Below are positions 34,683-44,272 of a stretch of DNA of 64,000 nucleotides, one piece after another. Where the stretch lies: assembly GCA_030145245.1 (NCBI GenBank), contig JAQYWC010000003.1, positions 62,001 through 126,000 of the forward strand. The letters are read 5' to 3'. The DNA comes from Desulfobacterium sp. GTDB lineage: Bacteria > Desulfobacterota > Desulfobacteria > Desulfobacterales > Desulfobacteraceae. The position numbers were made by a program, and so were the translations under genes. How positions within the stretch are numbered: the stretch's first letter is position 1; the number at the start of each line of letters is the position of its first letter. Below the pieces are notes generated by a model, which saw nothing but the letters and a program-made list of their open reading frames with translations, was not told where the DNA came from and did no database searches.

Positions 34683-35456
34683 TCACTGACTTTGTTTGCG
34701 CGGTACAGCGGGTTCAAAATATCGTTGATAATTGCCGCTGTTTTTTAAACGATTCAGCCCATTATTAAATTTTACTATCAGCGCCTTGTTACTTTTTATC
34801 TTTTTCGAGAATAACAGATAGCTTTCTTTTTCCATCAGAATTTTTGGATGATAAGTAATGCGCTGAATTTCTTCGGGCTTCAGATTGGAGCGTAAAGCAT
34901 GGAACCCCACATTGATCTCCTGGGGATAAATATGCAATCGTCCGGCTAAAAGTTTTTTGAAATTTTGCAAATCAGTACTCACCCGATCAACTCTCAGATT
35001 TCCTGATTTCTCTGCTTTATCAAATTCCTCTCCATATGAAAATCTGATGATCCCCCCGATTCTCAGGTCTTTCAGATCATCAATGTTTTTCCAGTCAAAT
35101 TGAAACTCTTTCAGGTGAAAAAAGAGATGCTTTTCATTCAGGACCGGATCACTGTAATGAAAATCAGTTTCCCGGCCTGGTTTTTTCAACCAGATTCCTG
35201 TAGCGTCAAAACGTCCTTTTTTGGCTTCCTCGTATGCCCGGGCCCATGGGAAAAATCGAAATGTCACGTTGTAACCTTCCGCTGAAAATATTTCCCTTAT
35301 CATCCGGGCGACAACACCTTTATGTTTCAGCTTTTCTGAAAAATAAGGCGGCCAGTTCCCGACTGCGATTTTTATGGTTTCCTGGGAAAATGCCACATTG
35401 GGATTTACAGAAAACACCATTACAACTGAAATAATAAAGACCGTTAAAACCTTCAT
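34683..35456 (-). CDS. Periplasmic solute-binding protein, family 3-like (orphan)
   Basis: A 257-residue exported protein. The signal peptide runs over residues 1-25 (VFIISVVMVFSVNPNVAFSQ). The mature part shows IKIAVGNWPPYFSEKLKHKG, FFPWARAYEEAKKGRFDATG and YSDPVLNEKHLFF, as in amino-acid-type binding proteins without a partner permease. ATG 35456 is chosen for its GAGG site; the frame opens 24 bases earlier. No ABC genes adjoin, so it may be a scavenging or sensory protein. Nearby marR is transcribed the same way 125 bases downstream. Confidence 0.78.
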   Translation of the reverse strand: MKVLTVFIISVVMVFSVNPNVAFSQETIKIAVGNWPPYFSEKLKHKGVVARMIREIFSAEGYNVTFRFFPWARAYEEAKKGRFDATGIWLKKPGRETDFHYSDPVLNEKHLFFHLKEFQFDWKNIDDLKDLRIGGIIRFSYGEEFDKAEKSGNLRVDRVSTDLQNFKKLLAGRLHIYPQEINVGFHALRSNLKPEEIQRITYHPKILMEKESYLLFSKKIKSNKALIVKFNNGLNRLKNSGNYQRYFEPAVPRKQSQ

Positions 35457-35619
35457 AACTGCCTCTTTTGTAAAAAGCATCCCTCCGTATCTTCAGCGGG
35501 TTTTATCCGGATAACATGTTGCTGTCGCATGTTATCCGGAAGGCTCGTTTCAGATACAATATAATCAAAAATGACAGCAGGAATGTTACCATGAAAACAG
35601 AGCTTTAGTAAGGGCTATT

Positions 35620-37254
35620 CTATCTCTGCTTGTGATCCTGGTCGGTTTTTGAAAGGTAGTACTCGTAATCACCGTCGTAGGCTGTCATTTCTCCCCGGTC
35701 GATCTCGAAAACCCGGTCCACAAGGCTGCGGAGGAAGTGCCGGTCATGGCTGACCAGAACAATGGTTCCGGTGAATCCCTTCAGGGCATTGAGCAGGACT
35801 TCCCGGGACTGGATATCCAGATGGTTGGTGGGCTCATCAAGAATCAGGAAATTGATCGGCTGGCCGAGGAGGGTTGCCAGGACCACCCGGCTTTTCTCTC
35901 CGCCTGAGAGGTGTTTTATCCGTTTCTCCACATCATCCCCGGAGAAGAGAAATGCGGCGCACAGGTTCCGGATAATGCCGATTCCTGCCAGGGGCAGGGC
36001 GTCCTGAACGGTTTCAAAAACGGTCTTTTCCGGTTGGAGAATATCCATGGCGTGCTGACTGAAGTAACCGATGTTGACACCGGCTCCGATTCTGGCACTG
36101 CCTTCCGTGGCGTCTGTCTTTCCCGCCAGGACCTTCAGAAAGGTGGATTTTCCGGCACCGTTGACTCCGACCACGGCGATTTTATTCTGCCGGTTGATCA
36201 GGCCTGAAACATTGCTGAATATGGTTTTCGGCGCACTGTCCTGGCTTTCCCATGTTTTTCCAAGCTTTTCTATGAGGACAACATCATCACCTGAACGCGG
36301 GGGCTCCGGGAATTCAAACTTGATGACCCGCTGCTGTTCCGGCAGCTCAATCCGCTCGATTTTTTCCAGTTTTTTGATCCGGGACTGCACCTGGGCCGCA
36401 TGGGATACCCGTGCCTTGAACCGGGCGATGAAGTTCTCTTCCTTGGCAAGCATCTCCTGCTGGCGCCGGTAGCTTGCCAGGAGCTGGTCCATCCTGATTT
36501 CCCGCTCTTTGATATAGAAATCATAGTTGCCGCCATAGGTGGTGGTCGTATGGTTGGCCACTTCAATGGTCCGGGACACCACCCTGTTCATGAAATCATG
36601 GTCATGGCAGGTCATGAGAAGGGCTCCCTTAAAATCATTGACCAGCCAGTTTTCCAGCCAGATGATCGATTCCACGTCCAGATGGTTGGTGGGCTCATCC
36701 AGAAGCAGGGCGTTGGGACTGATGGTCAGGATTTTGGCCAGGGCAATCCGCATTTTCCACCCGCCGCTGAAGGATTCCACAGGCCGGCTGTAGTCGTCAG
36801 GGCCTATGCCCAACCCTGTGAGAATGGTTTGGGCACGGGTTTCAAGGTCATAGCCGCCGCGGTTTTCAAACTCTTCGGTGGCTTCTCCATACTTCTCAAG
36901 CAGGGTTTCCATGGCGCTGTCATCCATGGGCTCTGCCATGGCGGCCTCCATCTCTTTCATCCTGTCACCGAGCTTCATCACATCGGAGGCGGCTGACATC
37001 ACTTCAGAGAGGGCGGACCCGCCGGACATCTCCCCCACTTTCTGGGAGAAGTAACCGATTTTTATCTTTTTTGAATAGGAGATATCACCGGTATCGGCTT
37101 CTTCCTCTCCCGTGATCAGATGGAAGATGGTGGTCTTGCCTGTGCCGTTGGCACCCACAAGTCCGGTTCGTGTGCCTGGCAAAATCTGCAGGCTCGCATT
37201 TTTAAAAAGAATCTGGGATCCGTGCTGTTTTGATATATTTGTCAGATGAATCAT
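35620..37254 (-). CDS. ABC-F family ATPase (translation factor type)
   Basis: A 544-residue protein with two ABC domains and no membrane segment. Domain 1: Walker A GANGTGKTT, signature FSGGWKMRIALA, Walker B LLLDEPTNHLD. Domain 2: Walker A GVNGAGKST, signature LSGGEKSRVVLA, LILDEPTNHLD. The linker between them (about 240-310) is the charged P-site tRNA interaction motif of ABC-F proteins, which act on stalled ribosomes. The ATG at 37254 (MIHLTNISKQHG) has GGAG 7 bases upstream. Subfamily (Uup, YbiT, YdiF) not resolved. Confidence 0.92.
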   Translation of the reverse strand: MIHLTNISKQHGSQILFKNASLQILPGTRTGLVGANGTGKTTIFHLITGEEEADTGDISYSKKIKIGYFSQKVGEMSGGSALSEVMSAASDVMKLGDRMKEMEAAMAEPMDDSAMETLLEKYGEATEEFENRGGYDLETRAQTILTGLGIGPDDYSRPVESFSGGWKMRIALAKILTISPNALLLDEPTNHLDVESIIWLENWLVNDFKGALLMTCHDHDFMNRVVSRTIEVANHTTTTYGGNYDFYIKEREIRMDQLLASYRRQQEMLAKEENFIARFKARVSHAAQVQSRIKKLEKIERIELPEQQRVIKFEFPEPPRSGDDVVLIEKLGKTWESQDSAPKTIFSNVSGLINRQNKIAVVGVNGAGKSTFLKVLAGKTDATEGSARIGAGVNIGYFSQHAMDILQPEKTVFETVQDALPLAGIGIIRNLCAAFLFSGDDVEKRIKHLSGGEKSRVVLATLLGQPINFLILDEPTNHLDIQSREVLLNALKGFTGTIVLVSHDRHFLRSLVDRVFEIDRGEMTAYDGDYEYYLSKTDQDHKQR

Positions 37255-37413
37255 TTCGCCACTCCACAAAAAAAGGGACAAAAATACCACACCCATTGGT
37301 TTCGTTGCAACAATAAAGTCCGGTGATCCCGGGATAAATGTTCAGTTTTGTAGAAAATAGAAACACTGTTCTTTAAGGGGAACTGATTGGGTCGAGTATG
37401 ATTAGAACGCCCC

Positions 37414-37459
37414 AGCCGAGTCACCTGATGGCAATCCGGCTACCAGGCGACTCGCGGCT
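37414..37459. repeat. Long imperfect hairpin downstream of lrp
   Basis: AGCC-GAGTC-CCTG pairs with CAGG-GACTC-GGCT around a 16-base loop, with two small bulges. It follows the Lrp gene at 37505 on the minus strand and precedes the ABC-F gene. It is probably a transcription stop without a T-tract. Confidence 0.4.
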
Positions 37460-37504
37460 TGTTATTATGTCGCCAAGCTGACGGCATCCCGTATGGAGGG
37501 GGGG

Positions 37505-37948
37505 CTACAGGATATAGGGGACCTTCATGTTAAAGGATTTGTACACCACAAAGGTTTCAACAGAGCTTACGCCATTGATGGTGGAGATCTCATCGGTATA
37601 GAACTCCAGAAGTCCGAAGCCCTGTTTTAAAAGAATAAGGATCATGAGGTCGTATCTTCCTGTGACAATGCTCACCGAGATGACTCCCCTGAGCTTTGAG
37701 ATCTCCTCTCCCTTTTTGACAAGATCCATCTCTTCCAGTTTGATGCCGATTACCACGGTCTGGTGGCCGGGAATGCTGGATGGGTCAATCAGGCCGCAGA
37801 TGTCCAGCACGCCCTCATCGGTCAGCTTGTTCACCCTGGCGCGGACCGTATTTTCAGTGATGTTGAGCTTTTCAGCGATGGCCTTGAAGGACTTGCGGCC
37901 CTCTTTCAGCTCCTTGATGATGTTGATGTTGATTGTATCGATTTTCAT
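37505..37948 (-). CDS. Lrp/AsnC-family regulator
   Basis: A 147-residue Lrp protein: helix-turn-helix at about 20-45 (KAIAEKLNITENTVRARVNK), RAM domain with IVTGRYDLMILILL. It differs clearly from the Lrp at 31051. It lies 108 bases downstream of the sodium/alanine symporter on the same strand, so alanine- or glycine-responsive control of that transporter is a fair guess. Confidence 0.88.
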   Translation of the reverse strand: MKIDTININIIKELKEGRKSFKAIAEKLNITENTVRARVNKLTDEGVLDICGLIDPSSIPGHQTVVIGIKLEEMDLVKKGEEISKLRGVISVSIVTGRYDLMILILLKQGFGLLEFYTDEISTINGVSSVETFVVYKSFNMKVPYIL

Positions 37949-38000
37949 TTGTGTCTCATTTGAATTAAGTTAAAAATTTCGCAAATGGTGCAAACGGGAA

Positions 38001-38031
38001 ACCGGGCCATGGCGTCTCACCATGGCCCGGT
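38001..38031 (-). terminator. Hairpin after the symporter gene
   Basis: A perfect 12-bp stem, ACCGGGCCATGG with CCATGGCCCGGT, 7-base loop. It lies between the symporter and lrp on their strand. No T-run follows, so partial read-through to lrp is likely. Confidence 0.5.
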
Positions 38032-38056
38032 CTCCAGTTACAGGTGGTTCAGTGTT

Positions 38057-39430
38057 CTATTTTGAGTATTTCGGGTAAACCCTGGCAGGGTCGGCAAAAT
38101 ATTCTTTTGTCTTTTTTACCACAAGGGGGCTCAGGAAAATGATACCGATGAGGTTGGGCCATGCCATCAGGGCGTTAAATATGTCTGATATGGTCCATAC
38201 GGTGGTCAGTTGGGTTGTGGCTCCGATGGGTATAATGATGCAGTAGAGAATCTTGTACGGTTTTACGAATTTATTGCCAAACAGGTAGTTCACACAGCGG
38301 TCGCCGTAGTAGGACCATCCGATCACCGTTGAAAAGGCGAAAAAGATGATGCTGATGGAGACGATGTACTCGCCGCCGGCAAAGGGAAGGCCGAGGGAGA
38401 AGGCCTTGGCTGTGAGATCGGAGCCGGACAGGGCCCCTCCTGCCGGGCCAACCATGGTGTAGGCATTGGTCATGATGATGGCAAGGGCGGTCATGGTACA
38501 GATCACAAGGGTATCGATGAAGGGGCCGAGCATGGCCACAAGACCTTCCCTGACCGGCTCTTCTGTCTGGGCGGCACCGTGGGCAATGGGAGCGCTTCCG
38601 AGGCCAGCTTCATTGGAGAATACGCCCCTTGCCACACCAAAGCGGATGGCCTGGGCAACAACCGAGCCTGTAAAACCGCCGGCTGCGGCGGATCCTGAGA
38701 ATGCGTCGTGGAAGATCATGGCAAAGGCCTGGGGAACAAGCTCCAGGTTGGTAAAGATGATGATCAGGACACTTGCCACATAAAAGAGGGCCATAAAGGG
38801 AACGATCTTGCTGGCAAAGCTGCCGATACGCTTGATACCGCCTACGATAACGGCAAAGCAGAGCACTGCCATGACAACGCCCGTTGCAAGTTTGGGAACC
38901 CCAAAGGAGGTCAGAAGGGGTTCAGCCACTGAGTTAGCCTGGACCATGTTGCCGATGCCAAAAGACGCCACGGCTGCGAAAAAGGCAAAGGCCACACCCA
39001 GCCATTTCTTTCCGAGTCCCTTTTCAAGGTAGTACATGGGACCGGCGCCAACCGAGCCGTCCTCATGGATGGTCCTGAAGTTGAGTGAAAGAAGGCATTC
39101 TGCGTATTTCAGTCCCATGCCAAAGAGGGCTGTGATCCACATCCAGAAGATGGCACCCGGTCCTCCGATGGCAATGGCGGTTCCAACGCCCGCGATGTTA
39201 CCCGTTCCAATGGTTGCCGACAGTGCCGTTGCAAGGGCCTGGAAATGGGTGACCTCACCCCGGTCATTGGGATTATCAAACTTGCCTGAAATCAGTTTCC
39301 AGGCATAGGTGAACTGGCTGAACTGGATGAATTTCATCATTAGGGCAATTAAAACACCTGTGCCAACGAGCAGGCCGATGGTTACGGGGCCCCACAAAAA
39401 ACTGTCTACGCTGTTCAAAAACTCTGTCAT
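38057..39430 (-). CDS. Sodium:alanine symporter (AGCS family)
   Basis: A 457-residue permease with about 10-11 helices. AGCS signatures: FQALATALSATIGTGNIAGVGTA (written here in part), GGPGAIFWMWITALFGM, YAECLLSL, and RGVFSNEAGLGSAPIAHGAA. Imports alanine or glycine with sodium. GAAGGAG precedes the ATG. A GTCAACC/GGTTGAC palindrome sits about 80 bases upstream. Followed by an Lrp gene in the same direction. Confidence 0.93.
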   Translation of the reverse strand: MTEFLNSVDSFLWGPVTIGLLVGTGVLIALMMKFIQFSQFTYAWKLISGKFDNPNDRGEVTHFQALATALSATIGTGNIAGVGTAIAIGGPGAIFWMWITALFGMGLKYAECLLSLNFRTIHEDGSVGAGPMYYLEKGLGKKWLGVAFAFFAAVASFGIGNMVQANSVAEPLLTSFGVPKLATGVVMAVLCFAVIVGGIKRIGSFASKIVPFMALFYVASVLIIIFTNLELVPQAFAMIFHDAFSGSAAAGGFTGSVVAQAIRFGVARGVFSNEAGLGSAPIAHGAAQTEEPVREGLVAMLGPFIDTLVICTMTALAIIMTNAYTMVGPAGGALSGSDLTAKAFSLGLPFAGGEYIVSISIIFFAFSTVIGWSYYGDRCVNYLFGNKFVKPYKILYCIIIPIGATTQLTTVWTISDIFNALMAWPNLIGIIFLSPLVVKKTKEYFADPARVYPKYSK

Positions 39431-39508
39431 GATACTCCTTCAAACACTGTTAAAGATGTTTAAAACATGCTGTTCAGGGCGATGAGTCTATTTTTTTACC
39501 AATCATAT

Positions 39509-39529
39509 GTCAACCGGTCAATGGTTGAC
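39509..39529. promoter_or_regulatory. Palindrome upstream of the symporter
   Basis: GTCAACC (39509-39515) and GGTTGAC (39523-39529), 7-base centre, about 80 bases ahead of the symporter start. Could be an operator. The half-sites are in the opposite orientation to the MarR-type palindromes, so it is not the same site. Confidence 0.35.
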
Positions 39530-39630
39530 ACGATCCCTGGCAGCCAAACGATTACAGATGACGGCCCATGCCGTCCAAACAAAAAGGTTTACGCCCTTCC
39601 CCGGGGTGGAGGGTGAACCTGGTTGATCTA

Positions 39631-39708
39631 TCATGCGCCCAGATAGGCTTCGATAACTTTGGGATCGTTCTGGATCTCCTCGAGCGGGCCCCCGGCAATG
39701 CAAATTTC
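39631..39708 (-). pseudogene. C-terminal remnant of a branched-chain amino acid ABC ATPase
   Basis: The minus strand reads ICIAGGPLEEIQNDPKVIEA then YLGA-stop, the characteristic end of LivG/LivF ATPases. There is a stop codon just upstream in this frame and no start codon, so only about 25 codons survive. Directly before it stands AAGGAGG and, in another frame, KKFAL, which resembles the start of a binding protein. This fits a deletion from the start of a liv operon to the end of an ATPase gene. Confidence 0.6.
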
Positions 39709-39976
39709 TTAATGTTACCTCCTTGTTTTTCCGGAAAAAAATAAGTTATAACCATTGAAGCCACTGAAGGCAGTCGTCTACAGACTTTAAGCGGATACCA
39801 TGCCAAGGTTTTCAAGGCAACACAAATATCATCAAGCAAAACACTGATTTCTTAAGGAAAAATAAAAACTTATCGAAAGCCAACACTATGTTGGGAATTT
39901 TGTCATGGATAACGTAATTATTTCTATAAATAGTAACGAAAACATAAAAAAACAAAAAATAGCCCACAGGGTGGTA
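39709..39976. other. AT-rich intergenic stretch before clpB
   Basis: About 270 bases with no convincing coding frame. It contains the orphan ribosome site AAGGAGG (minus strand, near 39717-39723) that belongs to the deleted liv operon start, and AT-rich blocks that may carry promoters in either direction. Confidence 0.4.
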
Positions 39977-40006
39977 TTGACACAATTTTCAACCGCATTA
40001 CTTTAT
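39977..40006 (+). promoter_or_regulatory. Possible clpB promoter
   Basis: Perfect TTGACA at 39977-39982, about 17 bases before a weak ACTTTAT. No CIRCE or sigma-32-type element was recognised. Confidence 0.25.
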
Positions 40007-40053
40007 GTGCATAAATACGAAAACTCATAAACCCATAGACAAATGGAGATGCC

Positions 40054-42627
40054 ATGAAATTTGACAAGCTGACCATCAAATCCCAGGAGCTGGTCCAGGC
40101 TGCCCACGATATTGCCCTTAGAAAAAACAACCAGGCCATCGAACCGGTTCATTTTCTAAAGGCCATGTTTGAGGAGGAGGCCGGTGTTCCCCTCTCCATC
40201 CTGAACAAGATCGGGGTTTCAACTGAAAATATCCGCAACAGGACCGATCAGCTCCTGGGCACCCTTGTTCAAGTGGACGGTGGCGATCCCTATTTTTCAA
40301 CCCATTCGAAAAAACTTATGGATACGGCCTTTCTTGAGGCACGTGCCATGAAAGACCAGTATGTGAGCCAGGAGCACCTGCTCCTGTCCCTTTGTACGGG
40401 CAAGGAGAAGACCCGGGATCTGCTGAACAGCGAAGGGGTTACAAAGGATGTCATCTTAAAGGTGTTAAAGGAGATCCGGGGCGGCCAGACCATCGATACC
40501 CAGAATCCCGAGGATACCTTCCAGGCCCTTGAAAAATATGGCAGGGATCTCACGGAACTTGCACGGCTGGGAAAGCTTGATCCCGTGATCGGCCGGGACG
40601 ACGAGATCCGCAGGATCGTCCAGGTGCTCTCCAGGCGGAGAAAGAACAATCCCGTGCTCATTGGTGAGCCCGGGGTGGGTAAGACCGCCATTGTGGAAGG
40701 ACTTGCCCAGCGGATCGTTGAAGGCGATGTTTCCGAAAGCCTCAGGAACCGGCGGGTGATCGGCCTTGACATGGGGGCCCTGCTTGCAGGGGCCAAGTTC
40801 CGGGGAGAGTTCGAAGAGCGGCTCAAGGCCGTGCTGAAGGAGGTGGAGCAGGCTGAAGGCCAGGTGGTTCTCTTTATCGATGAACTCCACACCGTTGTGG
40901 GGGCCGGCGCCTCCGAAGGGTCGGTGGACGCCTCCAATATGCTCAAGCCCGCCCTTGCCAGGGGAACCCTGCGCTGTGTCGGGGCCACCACCATCAACGA
41001 GTACCGGCGCTATATTGAAAAGGATGCGGCCCTTGAAAGACGGTTCCAGCCGATCCTTGCAAAGGAGCCAAGCGTTGCCGACACCATCTCCATCCTCAGG
41101 GGATTGAAGGAGAAGTATGAGGTGCACCACGGTGTGAGGATCAAGGATTCCGCCATCGTTGCCGCGGCCACCCTTTCCAGGCGTTATATTGCGGACCGCT
41201 TTCTCCCGGACAAGGCCATCGATCTCATAGACGAGTGCGCGTCCCGGCTCAGGATCGAGATCGACAGCATGCCCCTGGCCATTGACGAGATCCAAAGAAA
41301 GATCATACAGCTGGAGATCGAGCGCCAGGCCCTGAAAAAGGAGACCGACGAATCATCCCTGTTGCGCATGGAGAAGCTTGGGCGGTCCATGGCAGAGATG
41401 CGGGAGGAGGTGCAGCCCATGAAGCTGCACTGGGAAAACGAAAAACGGCTCATCCGGGAGATCGGCAAGATCAGGGAGGATATGGACAAGGCTCTTACCC
41501 AGGCCCAGCGGGCGGAACGAGAAGGGGACCTTGAACTTGTCGCCCAGATCCGCTACTCCACCATTGCCGGATTCCAGGCCCGCCTGGACCAAAAAAAAGA
41601 GGAGCTGGATCATCTCCAGGCCCACCGGAGAATGCTCAAGGAGGATGTGGAAGAATCGGACATTGCCGAAGTCGTTTCCTCCTGGACCAACATCCCCGTG
41701 GCAAGGATGCTCAAGGGGGAGCGGGAAAAGCTCGTGCACATGGAGGAGTACATCGAAGAACATGTGATCGGCCAGGAGCCGGCCATCAAATCCGTATCTG
41801 ACGCGGTAAGAAGGGCCAGGGCAGGCCTGAAGCCCCAGGATCGGCCCATCGGCACCTTTATCTTCATGGGTCCCACGGGGGTGGGAAAGACAGAGCTTGC
41901 CAAGGTGGTTGCGGAATTTATCTTCAACACCCGGGATGCCATGGTCAGGATCGACATGTCAGAATACATGGAGAAGCACTCGGTGGCAAGGCTCATCGGT
42001 GCTCCCCCGGGTTATGTCGGGTATGACGAGGGCGGCTACCTCACGGAAGCTGTCCGGCGCCAGCCCTATTCAGTGGTGTTGTTTGACGAGATCGAAAAGG
42101 CCCACCCGGATGTGTTCAATGTGCTGCTCCAGGTGCTGGACGACGGACGGATGACCGACGGCCATGGCAGGACCGTGGATTTTACCAACACCATCCTTAT
42201 CATGACCTCCAATGTGGGCTCACGGCTGATCCAGGAGTCGGGCACCATTGGCATCGAAGAGAAGATCAACCAGGCCCTGGGCCAGGCGTTCAAACCGGAA
42301 TTTCTGAACCGGATCGATGAAACCATCATCTTCCATGCCCTTGAACCCGGTCATATCAAAGCCATTGCCGGTATCCAGATGGAGGATCTCAACAAGCGGC
42401 TTGCCGAAAAGAAACTTACAATTGTCCTGGACGAGGAGGCGAAGGTGTTTATTGCAAAGGAAGGGTATGATCCGGTGTTCGGTGCAAGGCCGCTTAAGCG
42501 GGTGATCCAGCAGCAGATTGAAAACCCCCTGTCCATGGCACTTTTAGATGGAAGCATCAAGGAAGGGGTGACCGTCACGTTTACCGTGGATCCGGTCAGG
42601 AAATGCCTGGACCTTATGGTTGAATAG
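40054..42627 (+). CDS. clpB: ATP-dependent disaggregase ClpB
   Basis: Hsp100 chaperone of 857 residues that rescues aggregated protein with DnaK. N-domain (about 1-145), AAA1 with Walker A GEPGVGKT at 204-211, the ClpB-specific middle coiled coil (about 400-530, rich in E, K and R), then AAA2 with Walker A GPTGVGKT at 606-613. The middle domain and the absence of an IGF loop separate it from ClpA. ATG at 40054 follows GGAG. Convergent with the sigma-54 activator gene, with only 3 bases between stops. Confidence 0.97.
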   Translation: MKFDKLTIKSQELVQAAHDIALRKNNQAIEPVHFLKAMFEEEAGVPLSILNKIGVSTENIRNRTDQLLGTLVQVDGGDPYFSTHSKKLMDTAFLEARAMKDQYVSQEHLLLSLCTGKEKTRDLLNSEGVTKDVILKVLKEIRGGQTIDTQNPEDTFQALEKYGRDLTELARLGKLDPVIGRDDEIRRIVQVLSRRRKNNPVLIGEPGVGKTAIVEGLAQRIVEGDVSESLRNRRVIGLDMGALLAGAKFRGEFEERLKAVLKEVEQAEGQVVLFIDELHTVVGAGASEGSVDASNMLKPALARGTLRCVGATTINEYRRYIEKDAALERRFQPILAKEPSVADTISILRGLKEKYEVHHGVRIKDSAIVAAATLSRRYIADRFLPDKAIDLIDECASRLRIEIDSMPLAIDEIQRKIIQLEIERQALKKETDESSLLRMEKLGRSMAEMREEVQPMKLHWENEKRLIREIGKIREDMDKALTQAQRAEREGDLELVAQIRYSTIAGFQARLDQKKEELDHLQAHRRMLKEDVEESDIAEVVSSWTNIPVARMLKGEREKLVHMEEYIEEHVIGQEPAIKSVSDAVRRARAGLKPQDRPIGTFIFMGPTGVGKTELAKVVAEFIFNTRDAMVRIDMSEYMEKHSVARLIGAPPGYVGYDEGGYLTEAVRRQPYSVVLFDEIEKAHPDVFNVLLQVLDDGRMTDGHGRTVDFTNTILIMTSNVGSRLIQESGTIGIEEKINQALGQAFKPEFLNRIDETIIFHALEPGHIKAIAGIQMEDLNKRLAEKKLTIVLDEEAKVFIAKEGYDPVFGARPLKRVIQQQIENPLSMALLDGSIKEGVTVTFTVDPVRKCLDLMVE

Positions 42628-42630
42628 CGC

Positions 42631-43695
42631 TTAGAGTCTTTTGCTGGGGGGCTCAAGCTCCAGTTCACTGATCTTGTAAAGGAGGGTCTTGTAGCTGATC
42701 TTCAAAATCCTGGAGGCTTTGGACCGGTTCCACCCTGTTTTTTCGAGCACATAGCCGATCACCTCTTTTTCTACCCGGTCCACGGCCTTTTTCTTGATCT
42801 TTTTCAGGGAGATGTCTTCAAAAATGCTGTCCGCGTTCTTGGAGACATCAAGGAATTCAGAGAGCAGTGAGTTGGGGTGAATGGGGTGGTTGATAGCGTT
42901 TGCGCCCTGCCCCTGGATGGGTATGCCCTGATCCAGGCCATCGGAACTTGTCCGGGTCAGTTCGTCAAGCACCAGTTCCCAGTTATTGAGCACCACCTGT
43001 TTTTTGATGCTGTTCTGGAGCTGCCTCACATTGCCGGGCCACTGAAAGGCGCAGAACCGATCCAGGGTTGCCCGGTCCGGTTTTTGAATCTCCCTGTCAG
43101 GATATTGGGATGCATAGAGCTTGAGATAGTAGTCCATCAGGGGGGGGATGTCATCGGGCCGGTCCCTCAGGGGCGGAATCTCGATCTTGATGATGTTGAG
43201 CCGGTAGAAGAGGTCTTCCCTGAACTCCTTGTTCTTGATCTTGTCTTCCAGCTGGCAATTGGTTGCGGCAATGACCCATGCGTCGGTCTTGATGTCCTGT
43301 TCAGACCCAAGGGGCGAGAATTCACCGCACTGGAGGACATGGAGTATCTTGGACTGCAAAGAGAGGGGCATATCACCAATTTCATCCAGGAACAACACCC
43401 CTTTGTGGGCCATCTGGAACTTTCCCCGCCGTTTCTTCTGGGCACCGGTGAACGCTCCCTGCTCATAACCGTAGAGTTCGCTTTCGAGCAGGGTTTCCGG
43501 GAGGGCCGCGCAGTTGACCTTTACAAAGGCGTTTTTCGACCGTGGAGATTCACGGTAAAGGGTCTGGGCGATCACCTCTTTACCCACGCCCGTCTCACCG
43601 GTAATAACGATGTTGAGACAGGTGTCGGCAACGTGCCGGATCAACTCTTTTATCTTCAGTATCTGTTTGCTTACTCCGATGATGGGTGGATTCAT
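42631..43695 (-). CDS. Sigma-54 activator lacking a receiver domain
   Basis: A 354-residue bacterial enhancer-binding protein that begins directly with the AAA+ domain: Walker A GETGVGKE (33-40), GAFTGA loop at 80-85 that contacts sigma-54, Walker B VLFLDEIGD (about 99-107) and the arginine-finger region FREDLFYRLN. A Fis-type helix-turn-helix closes the protein (about 324-345). There is no N-terminal sensory domain. The gene just upstream encodes a lone receiver, 8 bases away, so the two together equal one NtrC-type regulator in two pieces. Confidence 0.9.
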   Translation of the reverse strand: MNPPIIGVSKQILKIKELIRHVADTCLNIVITGETGVGKEVIAQTLYRESPRSKNAFVKVNCAALPETLLESELYGYEQGAFTGAQKKRRGKFQMAHKGVLFLDEIGDMPLSLQSKILHVLQCGEFSPLGSEQDIKTDAWVIAATNCQLEDKIKNKEFREDLFYRLNIIKIEIPPLRDRPDDIPPLMDYYLKLYASQYPDREIQKPDRATLDRFCAFQWPGNVRQLQNSIKKQVVLNNWELVLDELTRTSSDGLDQGIPIQGQGANAINHPIHPNSLLSEFLDVSKNADSIFEDISLKKIKKKAVDRVEKEVIGYVLEKTGWNRSKASRILKISYKTLLYKISELELEPPSKRL

Positions 43696-43703
43696 AATTC
43701 TTC

Positions 43704-44090
43704 TTATTTACCGGCTTTAGTGTTGGTAAGAAGGTCTATCAGAAACTCTTCGATTTTAAAAAGATCCACTGGCTTGTAAAGAACGATATCGGCATCCGCC
43801 TCCGAGGCCAAGGCTCCCGGGTGGTCTCCCCAGCCGGTTATGGCGATGATCCTCATGGCCGGGTACTGATTCTTGGTCATGGCAATCAGACCAACGCCGC
43901 TGATGTTCGGCATCACAAGATCGGTGATCAGGGCGTCAAATCCCTTTGAATCGTTCTTGAGAATCTTCACGGCATCCAGGCCGTTGGTCGCTGTTTTCAC
44001 GCTGTAATCAAGGGACGTGAAAAAATCATAGAACGAGAGAAGTATATCCTCGTTATCGTCAACAATGAGAAGTCTGTAAGATTGGGACAT
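43704..44090 (-). CDS. Single-domain response regulator (receiver)
   Basis: A 128-residue CheY-like receiver. Acid pocket Asp11/Asp12, phospho-acceptor Asp57 (ITDLVMP), Thr85 and Lys106 (LYKPVD) are all present. It has no output domain. Eight bases separate its stop from the start of the receiverless sigma-54 activator. No histidine kinase is visible nearby, so the signal source is unknown. Confidence 0.88.
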   Translation of the reverse strand: MSQSYRLLIVDDNEDILLSFYDFFTSLDYSVKTATNGLDAVKILKNDSKGFDALITDLVMPNISGVGLIAMTKNQYPAMRIIAITGWGDHPGALASEADADIVLYKPVDLFKIEEFLIDLLTNTKAGK

Positions 44091-44272
44091 TGTCGCCTCT
44101 CAACATGATAGCAACTGTCATGGCCCCGGGGGGCCAGGATATTAAATTTTAGGTTAAAAACAGAAGCATTCTGATGCAATGCTAAAACATACTGATTTGT
44201 AAAATTGTTATACCGCCAGAACGAATTTAGCAAGAAAAAAGTACATTTATTTCCCAGGTTCCAGCGAAAAGG

